DNA of 64,000 bases from CAMDPA01 sp963825625 (lineage in GTDB: Bacteria > Pseudomonadota > Alphaproteobacteria > Rhizobiales > Hyphomicrobiaceae). The translations under genes and the position numbers were made by a program. Positions 29,607-39,248 of this stretch are shown one piece after another. The DNA lies in contig CAWGUF010000029.1 in the NCBI GenBank assembly GCA_963825625.1, positions 124,001 to 188,000 of the forward strand, in the 5' to 3' direction. The notes beneath the pieces are model-generated. The model was not told the DNA's origin and did no database searches. It was given only the letters and a program-made list of their open reading frames with translations. Within the stretch, counting starts at the first letter, position 1, and every line of letters begins with the position of its first letter.

Positions 29607-30580
29607 TGACCGATACGGACTGGCGGCACTGGGCCATCCTGGCGGCCGTCGCCATTCTACTCGCCATGCTGCCGCTGGTGGCGGGCAACTACATGCTGCG
29701 GATCGCCACCATCATGGCGATGTACACGATCCTCGCGCAGTCTTGGAATTTCATCGGCGGCCTGGCCGGCTATCCCTCATTTGCTACAGCCGCATTCTTT
29801 GGCCTCGGCGCCTATGTATCGGCAATGCTCCAGGCCAAGGGACTGCCGATGATTGTCACATGGGTCGCTGCCGGCCTAGCGACAGCCCTTTTCGCCCTGT
29901 TCATCGGAGGTGCCATTCTCCATCTGCGCGGGCATTACTTCGCCATCGCCAGCCTGGTGGTGGCCGAGGTTCTCCGCGAGATCGTCAACACCACGCCCGA
30001 CATTACGGGCGGCGGTATGGGGCTTAATCTTCCCGTTCCCGGCGGCTCTGCCACGGCTCAGGCCCACTTCTTCCTCTGGGCCATGCTGGGCCTGGCAGTC
30101 ATCACCTTCGCGGCAGCCATGCTGATCCACAATTCCAAACTCGGCTTCGCCCTGCGCTGCATCAAGCAGAACGAGGACGCGGCCTCGATCATCGGCGTCA
30201 ATGCCTACGCCTACAAGTCGATCGCTTTCATGTTGTCGGCGTTGTTCGTCGGCGCTGCCGGCGCGATCTATGCGTCGTGGACGCATTATATCGATCCGAC
30301 CGATGTGTTTGACGTCCTGCTGTCGGTCAAGCCGCTTGTGATGGTGTTGCTGGGCGGCGTAGGCACGCTGCTGGGACCCGTCTTCGGCGCCGTTATCCTG
30401 CTGGCGTTCGAGGAGCTTGTCTGGCGCAACTTCCTGACCGTGCACGCCGCCGTTCTGGGCGCTGTCATTGTCGTGCTGGTGCTGTTCCTTCCCAACGGCC
30501 TGTTGCCGGTCCTGCGCCGCTGGCTTGTCCGTCCGGCAGGCAGCCAGGCCACGCCCGCAAAATCGGAGACCGCCACATGA
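29603..30580 (+). CDS. Branched-chain amino acid-type ABC transporter permease, LivM
   Basis: This is the second permease of the transporter, 325 residues. LivM landmarks are MYTILAQSWNFIGGLAGYPS near the start, LRGHYFAIASLVVAEVLREI, the coupling loop GFALRCIKQNEDAASIIGVN, and the KPLVMVLLGGVGTLLGPVFG block. It overlaps both neighbours by four bases, so the four transporter genes are translationally coupled. Confidence 0.92.
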   Translation: MMTDTDWRHWAILAAVAILLAMLPLVAGNYMLRIATIMAMYTILAQSWNFIGGLAGYPSFATAAFFGLGAYVSAMLQAKGLPMIVTWVAAGLATALFALFIGGAILHLRGHYFAIASLVVAEVLREIVNTTPDITGGGMGLNLPVPGGSATAQAHFFLWAMLGLAVITFAAAMLIHNSKLGFALRCIKQNEDAASIIGVNAYAYKSIAFMLSALFVGAAGAIYASWTHYIDPTDVFDVLLSVKPLVMVLLGGVGTLLGPVFGAVILLAFEELVWRNFLTVHAAVLGAVIVVLVLFLPNGLLPVLRRWLVRPAGSQATPAKSETAT

Positions 30581-31329
30581 CGGCGATCCTGGAATTGCAG
30601 GGGCTGTCACGCCATTTCGGCGGTCTGCGCGCCGTCGACGATGTCACACTGTCGATCGAGCAGGGCGAGATCATCGGCTTGATCGGCCCCAACGGCGCTG
30701 GCAAGACGACGCTCATCAACACCATTACCGGTGTGCATCCCGCAACCGGCGGACGCATCCTGTTCGAGGGCCGCGATGTCACCCGCAATCGGCCGCACCG
30801 CAACGCGCGCATCGGTCTGGCCCGCACCTTCCAGATCGTGCAGCCATTCCCTGAGATGACGGTAGAGGAGAACGTGGCCGCCGGCGCGTTGTTCGCCGGC
30901 CACGCGGCGACGCTGTCGCAGGCGCGCAAGGCCGCGCTCGAGCAGCTCGAGTTCACGGGACTGGCCCGCGTCGCCAACCAGCGCGCCTCGACCCTGACCC
31001 TGGCGCAGCGCAAGCGCCTCGAGCTGGCCAAGAGCCTCGCCATGCGCCCGCGCCTGCTGATGCTTGACGAGGTCAATGCCGGCCTCAACACAGCCGAGAT
31101 CGACGACGCGCTGAATATCATCAAGACCATCAGTGCGTCCGGCGTCACCATCCTCGTCGTAGAGCACCTGATGAAGGTCGTGCTTTCGATCTCCCATCGC
31201 ATCGTGGTGCTGCATCACGGCCAGCTCATCGCCCAGGGCGAACCGCGCAAAGTGATTGCCGATCCCCTCGTCGTGGAAGCCTATCTCGGCTCGCGCTACG
31301 CCGCGCAGATGGCAAGGAGCGGTGGATGA
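30577..31329 (+). CDS. ABC transporter ATP-binding protein, LivG
   Basis: This 250-residue ATPase has Walker A GPNGAGKTT and the signature-region equivalent LTLAQRKRLELAKSLA, followed by Walker B LLMLDEV and the H-loop histidine in VVEHLMKV. The LivG-specific insert ARTFQIVQPFPEMTVEENV is present. It pairs with LivF to power the transporter. Confidence 0.93.
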   Translation: MTAILELQGLSRHFGGLRAVDDVTLSIEQGEIIGLIGPNGAGKTTLINTITGVHPATGGRILFEGRDVTRNRPHRNARIGLARTFQIVQPFPEMTVEENVAAGALFAGHAATLSQARKAALEQLEFTGLARVANQRASTLTLAQRKRLELAKSLAMRPRLLMLDEVNAGLNTAEIDDALNIIKTISASGVTILVVEHLMKVVLSISHRIVVLHHGQLIAQGEPRKVIADPLVVEAYLGSRYAAQMARSGG

Positions 31330-32051
31330 GCACGCCTGCGAAGCTGGATCTGAAGGGCCTGCAGGCCGGCTATGGCGACGTGCAGGTGCTATGGGACGTT
31401 ACCCTGGATGTCGCCGCCGGCGAGATCGTCTGCATCATCGGCTCCAATGGCGTCGGCAAGACCACGATAATGCGATGCATATCGGGACTTCTACCCGCCA
31501 CCGCTGGCGAGATCAGCCTTGATGGCAAGCCAATGACCTCCTCCATGCCGGCCGATTTCGTCCGTGCCGGCATCGCGCATGTTCCCGAGGGGCGCCGCTT
31601 GTTCTCGGCTATGAGCGTGCGCGACAATCTCATGATGGGCGCTTATCTGCGCACCGACAAGGCCGAGATCGCCACCGACCTGGAGCGCGTCTACGAGATG
31701 TTTCCGATCCTGGCCGAACGCCGATGGCAGGATGCCGGAACCATGTCGGGAGGCGAGCAGCAGATGTGCGCCATCGGCCGAGGATTGATGTCCCGCCCCA
31801 GCCTCCTGCTCATCGACGAGTTGTCGCTCGGCTTGGCGCCGCGCATCGTCGACGAGCTCTCCGGCCGGCTGCGCGAGATCAATCGTACCGGCGTTGCCCT
31901 CCTGCTTGTCGAGCAGGACGTCATGGCCGGACTGGAGCTGGCCAGTCGCGCCTTCATCGTCGATCGCGGCCGGGTTACACTATCCGGCGCGGCAGCGGAT
32001 CTGGCCGCCGACCCCGCCATTCGCGAAGCCTACATGGGGCTCGCCGTTTGA
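31326..32051 (+). CDS. ABC transporter ATP-binding protein, LivF
   Basis: This 241-residue ATPase has Walker A GSNGVGKTT, signature MSGGEQQMCAIGRGLM, Walker B LLLIDEL and the H-loop region VEQDVMAGL. The blocks VPEGRRLFSAMSVRDNLMMG and SLGLAPRIVDEL are typical LivF. It is the last transporter gene; the deaminase-like gene follows after 28 bases and is likely in the same operon. Confidence 0.93.
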   Translation: MSTPAKLDLKGLQAGYGDVQVLWDVTLDVAAGEIVCIIGSNGVGKTTIMRCISGLLPATAGEISLDGKPMTSSMPADFVRAGIAHVPEGRRLFSAMSVRDNLMMGAYLRTDKAEIATDLERVYEMFPILAERRWQDAGTMSGGEQQMCAIGRGLMSRPSLLLIDELSLGLAPRIVDELSGRLREINRTGVALLLVEQDVMAGLELASRAFIVDRGRVTLSGAAADLAADPAIREAYMGLAV

Positions 32052-32079
32052 GGCCTGCCCCGGAGTTTGGAGAACCGGA

Positions 32080-32838
32080 ATGTCCAATGTCCTGCGGTTT
32101 GAGCCCGGCGGCTACCGATATGTCGAGGGCGTGTTCCAATACTCCGGCGGTGTCGCCGCCGAACCCGGCTTCGCCGTCACGCGCGTGATGTTTCGCAACC
32201 CGCTGCCACTGGCCGCCGGTTTTGCTGCCGCCGAGCGCATCATGGCTGCAGCCGGCAGGCCAGCCACCTCATTCTGCTCGTGCGAGCTGCGCTCCCCTGC
32301 CCCGTTCACAGAAGACGGCTTTCGTGCCTTCAACGAGATCTACGTCGGCACGCTGACGCGGTGGGGAATATTCGACGGCCAAAGAAATCCTGTTGCGCGC
32401 TCCAACGTGTGCCCCGCTGTCGCTCCACCGCCTGAGCCATCGATGCATGCGTTTTGCTTCACCGTCAAAGCGCAAGCCGACAACCCGCCAACCTTCGCGA
32501 TCGCCGGCAGCGGCGAGGCCCCGGAGGGCAAGGGCAACTATCGCGATAATATTATCCGCCTCGGCGACGTCAGCCCTGCCGGCCTGCGCGAGAAAGCCCG
32601 CTGGGTTCTCGGCGAGATGGAGCGCCGCATGGGCCTGCTCGGCTTCGGCTGGGCCGAGACCACCGCGGTGCAGGCCTACACGGTGCACGATCTGCATCCC
32701 TTCCTAGCCGATGAGATCGCCGCTCGCGGCGCCCTGCAACATGGTCTGGCATGGCACTATTGCCGCCCGCCTGTTGTCGACCTCGAATACGAGATGGATT
32801 GCCGTGGCGTGGCCAGCGAGACCGTCGCTGCCGGCTGA
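32080..32838 (+). CDS. Conserved protein resembling aminomuconate deaminase (CnbZ-like)
   Basis: The 252-residue soluble protein starts at the ATG at 32080 behind TTTGGAGAACCGGA. The opening LRFEPGGYRYVEGVFQYSGG and the block NEIYVGTLTRWGIFDGQRNP remind me of the family named after the 2-amino-5-chloromuconate deaminase CnbZ. I recall this only loosely and cannot confirm it. Position at the end of the transporter operon suggests it acts on the imported compound. The residues needed for catalysis are not known to me, so treat the deaminase label as tentative. Confidence 0.5.
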   Translation: MSNVLRFEPGGYRYVEGVFQYSGGVAAEPGFAVTRVMFRNPLPLAAGFAAAERIMAAAGRPATSFCSCELRSPAPFTEDGFRAFNEIYVGTLTRWGIFDGQRNPVARSNVCPAVAPPPEPSMHAFCFTVKAQADNPPTFAIAGSGEAPEGKGNYRDNIIRLGDVSPAGLREKARWVLGEMERRMGLLGFGWAETTAVQAYTVHDLHPFLADEIAARGALQHGLAWHYCRPPVVDLEYEMDCRGVASETVAAG

Positions 32839-33037
32839 GCGGCTCCACAACGCATGATCAGCACGCAATCGCGTCCTGCTTGGCTCTCCAAACGAAACCC
32901 GCGCTGCAGTGCAGCAAGAGGCTTGCTCTCGAACGCGCTCGCGCGTATTCTGCTCAAATGACATGCAGTACAACTGTCTGCACAATAATTGAGCATGAGC
33001 ATGGCGGTACTCAGATCGGCCTTCCGAAATCGGCAGT

Positions 33038-34009
33038 GTGGAGGTTCAAAACGGCGTGTTTCTTGCCCCTATGTCGGGGGTAACGGACCCGCCGTTCAGG
33101 CGCTTGGCCCATGACCTGGGCGCCGGCATAGTCGTCTCCGAGATGGTAGCCAGCCACGAGTTGCTCAGATCCCGACGCAGCGAAATGCGCAAGGCCGTGG
33201 GCCACGGCCGCGCACCATTCGTCATACAACTTGCAGGCCGCGAAGCGCATTGGATGGCCGAAGGCGCACGCGCCTCGGTCGGCCTCGGTGCCCAGATCAT
33301 CGATATCAACATGGGGTGTCCGGCCCGCGAGGTGACAGGAAAGTTATCCGGTTCAGCGCTGATGCGAGACCTCGATCACGCCCTCGGATTGATCGAGGCG
33401 ACGGTCAACGCGGTCGATGTTCCTGTCACGCTGAAGATGCGCCTCGGGTGGGACCGCAAATCGATGAATGCTCCTCAATTGGCCCGACGCGCGGAAGCCG
33501 CCGGAATCCAATTGCTCACCGTGCACGGCCGAACCCGCTGCGACTTCTTCAAGGGCGAGGCCGATTGGAGCGCCGTCCGCCAGGTGAAAGAAGCCGTCCG
33601 CATACCTGTCATCGTCAATGGCGATATTCGCACACTGGCCGATGCCGAGGCCGCGCTCGCCGCATCCGGTGCCGACGGGGTAATGATCGGCCGCGGAGCC
33701 TATGGCGCGCCGTGGTTGCCGGGCCGTATCGCCCAAGCCTTGACCAGCGGGCGCGATCCCGGCGACCCGCCACTCACCAGGCAAGCCGAAATTGCCGGCT
33801 CGCACTATGAGGAGATGCTCCACGCCTACGGCAGCGAGCTTGGCGCTCGCAACGCCCGCAAACACATCGGCTGGTACCTGGAATCGAGCGGTCGCGCGCC
33901 GGCCGAGGTGAAGCGATGGCGCTCCGTCCTGTGCCGCGAGGAGCAGCCCTCGCAAGTCCTCAAAGGCCTAGCTGCGTTCTATCGAGAGTCGGCGGAGTTG
34001 GCCGCATGA
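33038..34009 (+). CDS. dusB: tRNA-dihydrouridine synthase (NifR3)
   Basis: DusB reduces specific uridines in tRNA to dihydrouridine using FMN and NADPH. The 323-residue protein has the FMN-binding start VFLAPMSGVTDPPFRRLA, catalytic C94 in DINMGCPAREV, and HGRTRCDFFKGEADW. The start is GTG; the frame has a stop shortly upstream and no ATG near the family N-terminus. Its stop overlaps the ntrB start (ATGA), the classical nifR3-ntrB arrangement of alphaproteobacteria. Confidence 0.93.
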   Translation: MEVQNGVFLAPMSGVTDPPFRRLAHDLGAGIVVSEMVASHELLRSRRSEMRKAVGHGRAPFVIQLAGREAHWMAEGARASVGLGAQIIDINMGCPAREVTGKLSGSALMRDLDHALGLIEATVNAVDVPVTLKMRLGWDRKSMNAPQLARRAEAAGIQLLTVHGRTRCDFFKGEADWSAVRQVKEAVRIPVIVNGDIRTLADAEAALAASGADGVMIGRGAYGAPWLPGRIAQALTSGRDPGDPPLTRQAEIAGSHYEEMLHAYGSELGARNARKHIGWYLESSGRAPAEVKRWRSVLCREEQPSQVLKGLAAFYRESAELAA

Positions 34010-35178
34010 GCAAGACCACACGCCCGGGCAGCGCTCCGCCACCAGGCCAGACATCCCCATCAGCCCGCCGCCCCGTGGCCCACGACCTGCTCGTCGCAGC
34101 GCTTCCCAATCCGATCCTCGTGCTGGCGGAGGACGACGATATTGTCTACGCCAACCCGGCTGCGGAGGCATTCTTCTCAGCCAGCCTGGCGCTTCTGAGA
34201 CGCCAGCGCCTGAGCGACGTGGTCGGCTTCGGCTGTCCTCTGCTAAGTCTGGTCGAGCAGGTCCGCTCCACCGGAGCAGGCGTCAACGAGTATGGCATCG
34301 AGATCACGCTCCCGCGGGCGGACGGTCCCAGGCTTTCGGACATCTATTGTGGCACCCTGCCTGACCAGCCAGGCCTGATCCTGCTGCTCCTGCAACAGCG
34401 CACCATGGCACAGATGATCGAGCGCCACCTGACGCATCGCGCCGCCGCGCGCTCGGTATCGGGTATGGCCGCCGTGCTCGCCCACGAGATCAAGAACCCG
34501 CTGTCGGGCATCCGCGGCGCCGCCCAGTTGCTCGAGCCGGGAATGTCGGATGAAGACCGCGTCCTGACGCAACTCATCTGTGCCGAGACCGACCGTATTC
34601 GTAATCTGGTCGACCGCATGGAGGTCTTTGGAGACGAGCGCCCCTTGGCGTTGGAGCCGGTCAACATCCATGCCGTGCTGGATCATGTCCGGACGCTGGC
34701 GGGAGCGGGTTTCGCCAAAGGGGTCAAGATCATGGCCGACTACGATCCCTCCCTTCCACCGGTGTCTGCAAATCGCGACAAGCTCGTTCAGGCCTTCCTC
34801 AATCTCGCGAAGAACGCGGCCGAGGCATTGGAGCGCCACGACGACAGCGCGCGCATCGTCTTCAAGACCGCGTTCCGTCCCGGTGTTCGTCTGTCCGTTC
34901 CCGGATCGCCCGCCCGTGTCTCTCTGCCGATGATGATCGAGGTCGAGGATAACGGCTCCGGCGTTGCCGAGCAGTTGCGCGCGCACCTGTTCGATCCCTT
35001 CGTGACCACAAAGGCCAACGGCGCAGGTCTCGGTCTTGCCCTCGTCGCCAAGATCATCCGCGACCACGGCGGCATCATCGAATGCGAGACCGAGCGGCGC
35101 CGCACCGTATTCCGGGTGCTGCTGCCGTTGCATGCCCCCGAAGCGAGACAGTTGAGACGGGAGACCGGCGATGGCTAA
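34006..35178 (+). CDS. ntrB: Nitrogen regulation sensor histidine kinase NtrB
   Basis: NtrB phosphorylates or dephosphorylates NtrC according to nitrogen status reported by PII. The 390-residue cytoplasmic protein has an N-terminal PAS domain (PNPILVLAEDDDIVYANPAA), the phospho-accepting H160 in LAHEIKNPLSGIRG, and the ATPase motifs NLAKNAAEAL (N box), EDNGSGV and GAGLGLALV. It overlaps dusB by four bases and ntrC by eight, so the three are translated as a unit. Confidence 0.96.
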   Translation: MSKTTRPGSAPPPGQTSPSARRPVAHDLLVAALPNPILVLAEDDDIVYANPAAEAFFSASLALLRRQRLSDVVGFGCPLLSLVEQVRSTGAGVNEYGIEITLPRADGPRLSDIYCGTLPDQPGLILLLLQQRTMAQMIERHLTHRAAARSVSGMAAVLAHEIKNPLSGIRGAAQLLEPGMSDEDRVLTQLICAETDRIRNLVDRMEVFGDERPLALEPVNIHAVLDHVRTLAGAGFAKGVKIMADYDPSLPPVSANRDKLVQAFLNLAKNAAEALERHDDSARIVFKTAFRPGVRLSVPGSPARVSLPMMIEVEDNGSGVAEQLRAHLFDPFVTTKANGAGLGLALVAKIIRDHGGIIECETERRRTVFRVLLPLHAPEARQLRRETGDG

Positions 35179-36616
35179 GGGTACAGTCCTGATTGCCGAT
35201 GACGACACAGCGATCCGCACGGTGCTGAACCAGGCTCTGGCCCGTGCCGGATACCTGCCACGAGCGACTGGCAACGCCGCGACCCTGTGGCGTTGGGTTG
35301 CCCAGGGTGAAGGTGAGGTCGTGATCACCGATGTCGTGATGCCCGACGAAAACGCTTTCGATCTCATCCCCCGCATCAAGAAAATTCGCCCCGATCTGCC
35401 AATCATCGTCATGAGCGCCCAGAACACGCTGATGACGGCATTGACCGCGACGGAAAAAGGCGCGTTCGAATATTTGCCCAAGCCGTTCGATCTGAGCGAA
35501 CTCGTGGCTGTCGTCGGCAGGGCGCTGGCCGAGCCCAATCGCAAACCTGCAAAAACGCGCCAGGACTCCGACGCAGACGAGCTTCCGCTGATCGGTCGCT
35601 CCCCCGCGATGCAGGAGATCTACCGGATCCTCGCCCGGCTGACGCAAACCGACCTGACAGTCATGATTTCCGGCGAATCAGGAACCGGCAAGGAGCTCGT
35701 GGCTCGCGTGCTGCATGACTTCGGCCGACGCAAAGCCGGTCCGTTCGTTGCCGTGAATATGGCCGCGATCCCTCGCGAGTTGATTGAAAGCGAGTTGTTC
35801 GGGCATGAGAAAGGTGCCTTCACCGGCGCCCAGAACCGCACGGCCGGGCGCTTCGAACAGGCCGAGGGCGGCACGCTTTTTCTCGATGAAATAGGTGACA
35901 TGCCGCTCGAGGCGCAGACGAGATTGCTGCGGGTTCTGCAACAGGGCGAATACACGACAGTCGGCGGGCGCACGCCAATCAAGACCAACGTCCGCATCGT
36001 CGCCGCCACCCACCGTGACCTGCGCAGCCAGATCCAGCAGGGCCTGTTCCGCGAGGATTTGTTCTACCGGCTGAACGTGGTCCCCTTGCGGCTGCCTGCC
36101 CTTCGCGAACGGCTGGAGGATACCGGTGATCTGGTGCGCCACTTTCTGCGCCAGGCGGCACGCGAAGGCCTGGGCGAGAAGACCATCGATCATGCCGCGC
36201 TGGAGCGCATGAAGCAGCACAATTGGCCGGGCAATGTGCGCGAGCTGGAAAACCTCGTGCGGCGCCTCGCTGCACTTTACAACCAGGACACGATTGCCCG
36301 CGACATTGTCGATGCCGAGCTCAGCGAGGTCACGCCCTTGCGTTTGGAGCCGTCGGATCCAAGCTCCGATACCCTGTCAGAGCTGGTCGAGCGCCATCTC
36401 GCCGAGTATATGGCTGGTTTTGGCCGCGACCTTCCCCCTCCCGGCCTCTATGACCGCATCATCCGCCAGGTCGAGGTCCCGCTGATTTCGGCGGCGCTGG
36501 CTGCGACGCGCGGCAATCAGATCAAAGCGGCGGAATTGCTGGGCCTCAATCGCAACACCTTGAGGGCGCGCATCCGGGATCTCGACATTCAAGTCGTTCG
36601 CTCCCCCAGCCCTTGA
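35171..36616 (+). CDS. ntrC: Nitrogen regulation response regulator NtrC
   Basis: NtrC activates sigma-54 promoters under nitrogen limitation. The 481-residue protein has a receiver domain with phospho-acceptor D54 (TDVVMPDENAFDLI), an AAA+ domain with Walker A GESGTGKE, the sigma-54-contacting GAFTGA loop in HEKGAFTGAQN and Walker B GGTLFLDEIGD, and a C-terminal Fis-type helix-turn-helix (NQIKAAELLGLNRNTLRARI). All key parts are intact, in contrast to NtrX downstream. Confidence 0.97.
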   Translation: MAKGTVLIADDDTAIRTVLNQALARAGYLPRATGNAATLWRWVAQGEGEVVITDVVMPDENAFDLIPRIKKIRPDLPIIVMSAQNTLMTALTATEKGAFEYLPKPFDLSELVAVVGRALAEPNRKPAKTRQDSDADELPLIGRSPAMQEIYRILARLTQTDLTVMISGESGTGKELVARVLHDFGRRKAGPFVAVNMAAIPRELIESELFGHEKGAFTGAQNRTAGRFEQAEGGTLFLDEIGDMPLEAQTRLLRVLQQGEYTTVGGRTPIKTNVRIVAATHRDLRSQIQQGLFREDLFYRLNVVPLRLPALRERLEDTGDLVRHFLRQAAREGLGEKTIDHAALERMKQHNWPGNVRELENLVRRLAALYNQDTIARDIVDAELSEVTPLRLEPSDPSSDTLSELVERHLAEYMAGFGRDLPPPGLYDRIIRQVEVPLISAALAATRGNQIKAAELLGLNRNTLRARIRDLDIQVVRSPSP

Positions 36617-36690
36617 ACGATCGCCGCCACCCATCCCACGCGGACAGCGGAAGCCGCGGGCGAGCCAGGCAGAACAAGTCGCTCTATCGC

Positions 36691-36780
36691 CACACCTTTT
36701 GCGCAGAATGAGCACACTTCGTTTGGCTGAGTGTGAAGATGGGTGGCACTTTGTCGCGAAATTGTCACACTTTTGCGCAG
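36691..36780. promoter_or_regulatory. Direct repeats upstream of ntrY, possible regulator sites
   Basis: The motif CACACCTTTTGCGCAG at 36691-36706 recurs as CACACTTTTGCGCAG at 36766-36780, one base shorter, with the same orientation and 75 bases apart (start to start). Both lie in the 286-base gap between ntrC and ntrY, where the ntrYX promoter is expected. Repeated sites in one orientation fit a transcription-factor array; the factor is unknown. Confidence 0.5.
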
Positions 36781-36902
36781 GACTTCTTCGGCGACCGTCT
36801 TTTTTCGGTCACGCTGTTGCGCCAAAGAAACTTGGTAGTACACGCCGGGTCGAGCCAGGATGGCCGGCGCCCAAGGTGAAACGAACGAGGAGATGGGGGC
36901 GC

Positions 36903-39179
36903 ATGAGCGCGCTCGATCAGCGACCATCCACGGCGACGGACACGGGGCTTGCGAAGCAAGTACAACCCGGACACAGCCGCGCGTTCTGGATCGGCCTGGT
37001 CGTCATGGTGTTGTCGCTGGTCTCGGGGCTGGCCACCTATCTCATCCTCACCAACCTGACGCCGATCGTGCCCCGCGGCGAGGTGGTTTTCGTCGTCCTC
37101 ACCGTCAACATCGTCCTCATCCTGGCGATGATCGGCATCATCGCCTGGCATGTCTGGGAATTGATGCGTGGCTGGCGCGATAAGGTCGCTGGCATCCGAT
37201 TGCAGATTCGCATCGTCGGCCTGTTCAGCATCATATCCGCTCTCCCAGCACTGCTGCTCGCCTTGGCGGCAACAACGAGCTTTGCCCGCAGCCTGGACGC
37301 CTGGTTCGCCAGCCGGCCGCGCCAGATCATCCAGCAATCTGTCGGCGTCGCCAGGGCATACCTCGATGAGCACGGCAAAGTCATCCGCACCGATATCGTC
37401 AACATGGCCAAGGATCTGGACAATGCGCCTTATGAGCTGCGCACCGATCCCAAGCGGCTGCGTGCCCAACTGATAGGTCAGGCCGGTCTGCGCGACTTGT
37501 CGGTCGTCAACATCATCGACGTCGAAGGCAAGATCGCCATCAAGGGGCTCGAGGACGACGCCATCAAGTTTGCTCCGCCATCGCCGACCACCATCGGCCA
37601 GGCTGCGGCGGGCCAGGTGCCGATCCTCCTACCAGGCGCCACCAACCGCGTGGCCGCGGTCTCCCGCCTGACGAGCTATCCGGGTTTCTATCTCTACGTT
37701 GCGCGCGGGGTGAACCCGCAGGTGGTCAACTACCTGAATGCCACCCGCGCCCGGCTTGCCGAATACGAGCAGATCCGCAAGACCCGCGGCCCCCTCACCG
37801 TCGTGCATGGCATTATGTATTTCATGACGGCGCTGACAGCGATGCTTGCATCGATTTGGGCCGGTTTCTGGTTCGCGCGCCGCTTCGTCGATCCGATTGG
37901 CCGTATCATCGGCGCAGCCCAGCAGGTGAGCCGCGGCGACCTCACCGTTCACCTCCCCGTGATCCGCGGTGAGGGCGACCTCCGGCGCCTGTCGCAGACC
38001 TTCAACACGATGACGACCGAGCTAGGCTCCCAACGCGACGCGCTGATCTCGGCCAATGATCAGTTGCTGGAACGCCGCCAGTTCATGGAGGCCGTGCTGT
38101 CCGGCGTCAGCGCCGGTGTCATTGGACTGGATCGTGACGGCCGCATCACCATTGTCTCGAGTGCCGCGCAGCGTCTTCTCGGCGTTACCGAGGACGCCCT
38201 CAAAGGCCGCAGGCTGGGCGAGGCTATACCCGCATTCGCCGCCCTCGCGACCGATAGCACCGAAGACCTGAAGCCGCGAGCGCAAGTCGAGACCAATCTG
38301 GAGATCAACGGCGAGGAGCGCACTTTCTCAGTGCGCGTGACGCGCCAGGGCGAAGGCGCCGCCCCCGATGCCGAGCAGCGCGTCGTGGTCACCTTCGATG
38401 ATATTACCGAGCTTGTCTCCGCCCAGCGAACCAGCGCCTGGGGCGAGGTCGCACGCCGCCTCGCGCACGAGATCAAGAATCCCCTGACCCCCATCATCCT
38501 GTCCGCCGAGCGTATCCGTCGCAAATATGGGCGCGTGATAACCGAGGACCGTGAGACCTTCGACAAGCTGACCGCGACGATCGAACGTCAGGCCGGGGAC
38601 ATCAAGACGATGGTCGACGAGTTCGCTAGCTTCGCCCGCGTGCCCAAGCCCGTAATGGAGATGCAGGATGTGCGCGACGTTGTGCAGGACCCTGTGATCC
38701 TGTTCCGCGAGAGCAACCCCGCCGTCGCCTATGAATTGCATCTTCCCGACCACCCCGTGATGGCGCGCGTCGATCGCCGGCTGATCTCGCAGGCGCTGAC
38801 CAATCTCATCAAGAACGCCACCGAGGCCGTTGAGACTTTTGCCGAGGCTGCGGAGCCCGGCTGGAAAGGTCGCATCGTTGCCGTGCTGCACGCACACTCC
38901 GATCGTTTCGACATCGAGGTCATCGACAACGGCCCCGGTCTGCCGAAGCAAAATCGTTCGCGCTTGCTGGAGCCCTACGTTACCAACAAGGGCACGAAAG
39001 GTACCGGACTCGGCCTTGCTATCGTCCAGAAGATTGTCGAGCAGCACGGCGGCGCGCTGTCGCTGGAGGACGCGCCCGCTGCTCCGGACCGGCGACATGG
39101 TGCGCTCGTGCGCATTTCACTGCCCATGCGGCAGCAGTTAACAGCGGCCACCAAATCCACCTCGGAGGCGGCCGCATGA
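36903..39179 (+). CDS. ntrY: Nitrogen regulation sensor histidine kinase NtrY
   Basis: NtrY is the membrane-bound kinase of the NtrYX system, tied to nitrogen use, redox sensing and envelope functions. The 758-residue protein has four hydrophobic segments (about 27-48, 61-81, 104-128, and one near 310), a HAMP linker (RRFVDPIGRIIGAAQQVSRG), a PAS domain, phospho-accepting H522 in LAHEIKNPLTPI, and the ATP-binding blocks NLIKNATEAV and GTGLGLAIVQKIVEQHGG. The ATG at 36903 lies after GAGGAGATGGG. Confidence 0.95.
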   Translation: MSALDQRPSTATDTGLAKQVQPGHSRAFWIGLVVMVLSLVSGLATYLILTNLTPIVPRGEVVFVVLTVNIVLILAMIGIIAWHVWELMRGWRDKVAGIRLQIRIVGLFSIISALPALLLALAATTSFARSLDAWFASRPRQIIQQSVGVARAYLDEHGKVIRTDIVNMAKDLDNAPYELRTDPKRLRAQLIGQAGLRDLSVVNIIDVEGKIAIKGLEDDAIKFAPPSPTTIGQAAAGQVPILLPGATNRVAAVSRLTSYPGFYLYVARGVNPQVVNYLNATRARLAEYEQIRKTRGPLTVVHGIMYFMTALTAMLASIWAGFWFARRFVDPIGRIIGAAQQVSRGDLTVHLPVIRGEGDLRRLSQTFNTMTTELGSQRDALISANDQLLERRQFMEAVLSGVSAGVIGLDRDGRITIVSSAAQRLLGVTEDALKGRRLGEAIPAFAALATDSTEDLKPRAQVETNLEINGEERTFSVRVTRQGEGAAPDAEQRVVVTFDDITELVSAQRTSAWGEVARRLAHEIKNPLTPIILSAERIRRKYGRVITEDRETFDKLTATIERQAGDIKTMVDEFASFARVPKPVMEMQDVRDVVQDPVILFRESNPAVAYELHLPDHPVMARVDRRLISQALTNLIKNATEAVETFAEAAEPGWKGRIVAVLHAHSDRFDIEVIDNGPGLPKQNRSRLLEPYVTNKGTKGTGLGLAIVQKIVEQHGGALSLEDAPAAPDRRHGALVRISLPMRQQLTAATKSTSEAAA

Positions 39180-39248
39180 GCAACAACGTCTTTAGACCCA
39201 CCTTTATCCAACTACCTGAGCCTTTTGCCAGCGCCTGAGGAGTGACAG

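Noticed and set aside
36752..36772. Possible sigma-54 promoter (TGGCAC followed by GC) upstream of ntrY
   Set aside because: The GG and GC dinucleotides are nine bases apart instead of ten, so it does not fit the minus-24/minus-12 rule.
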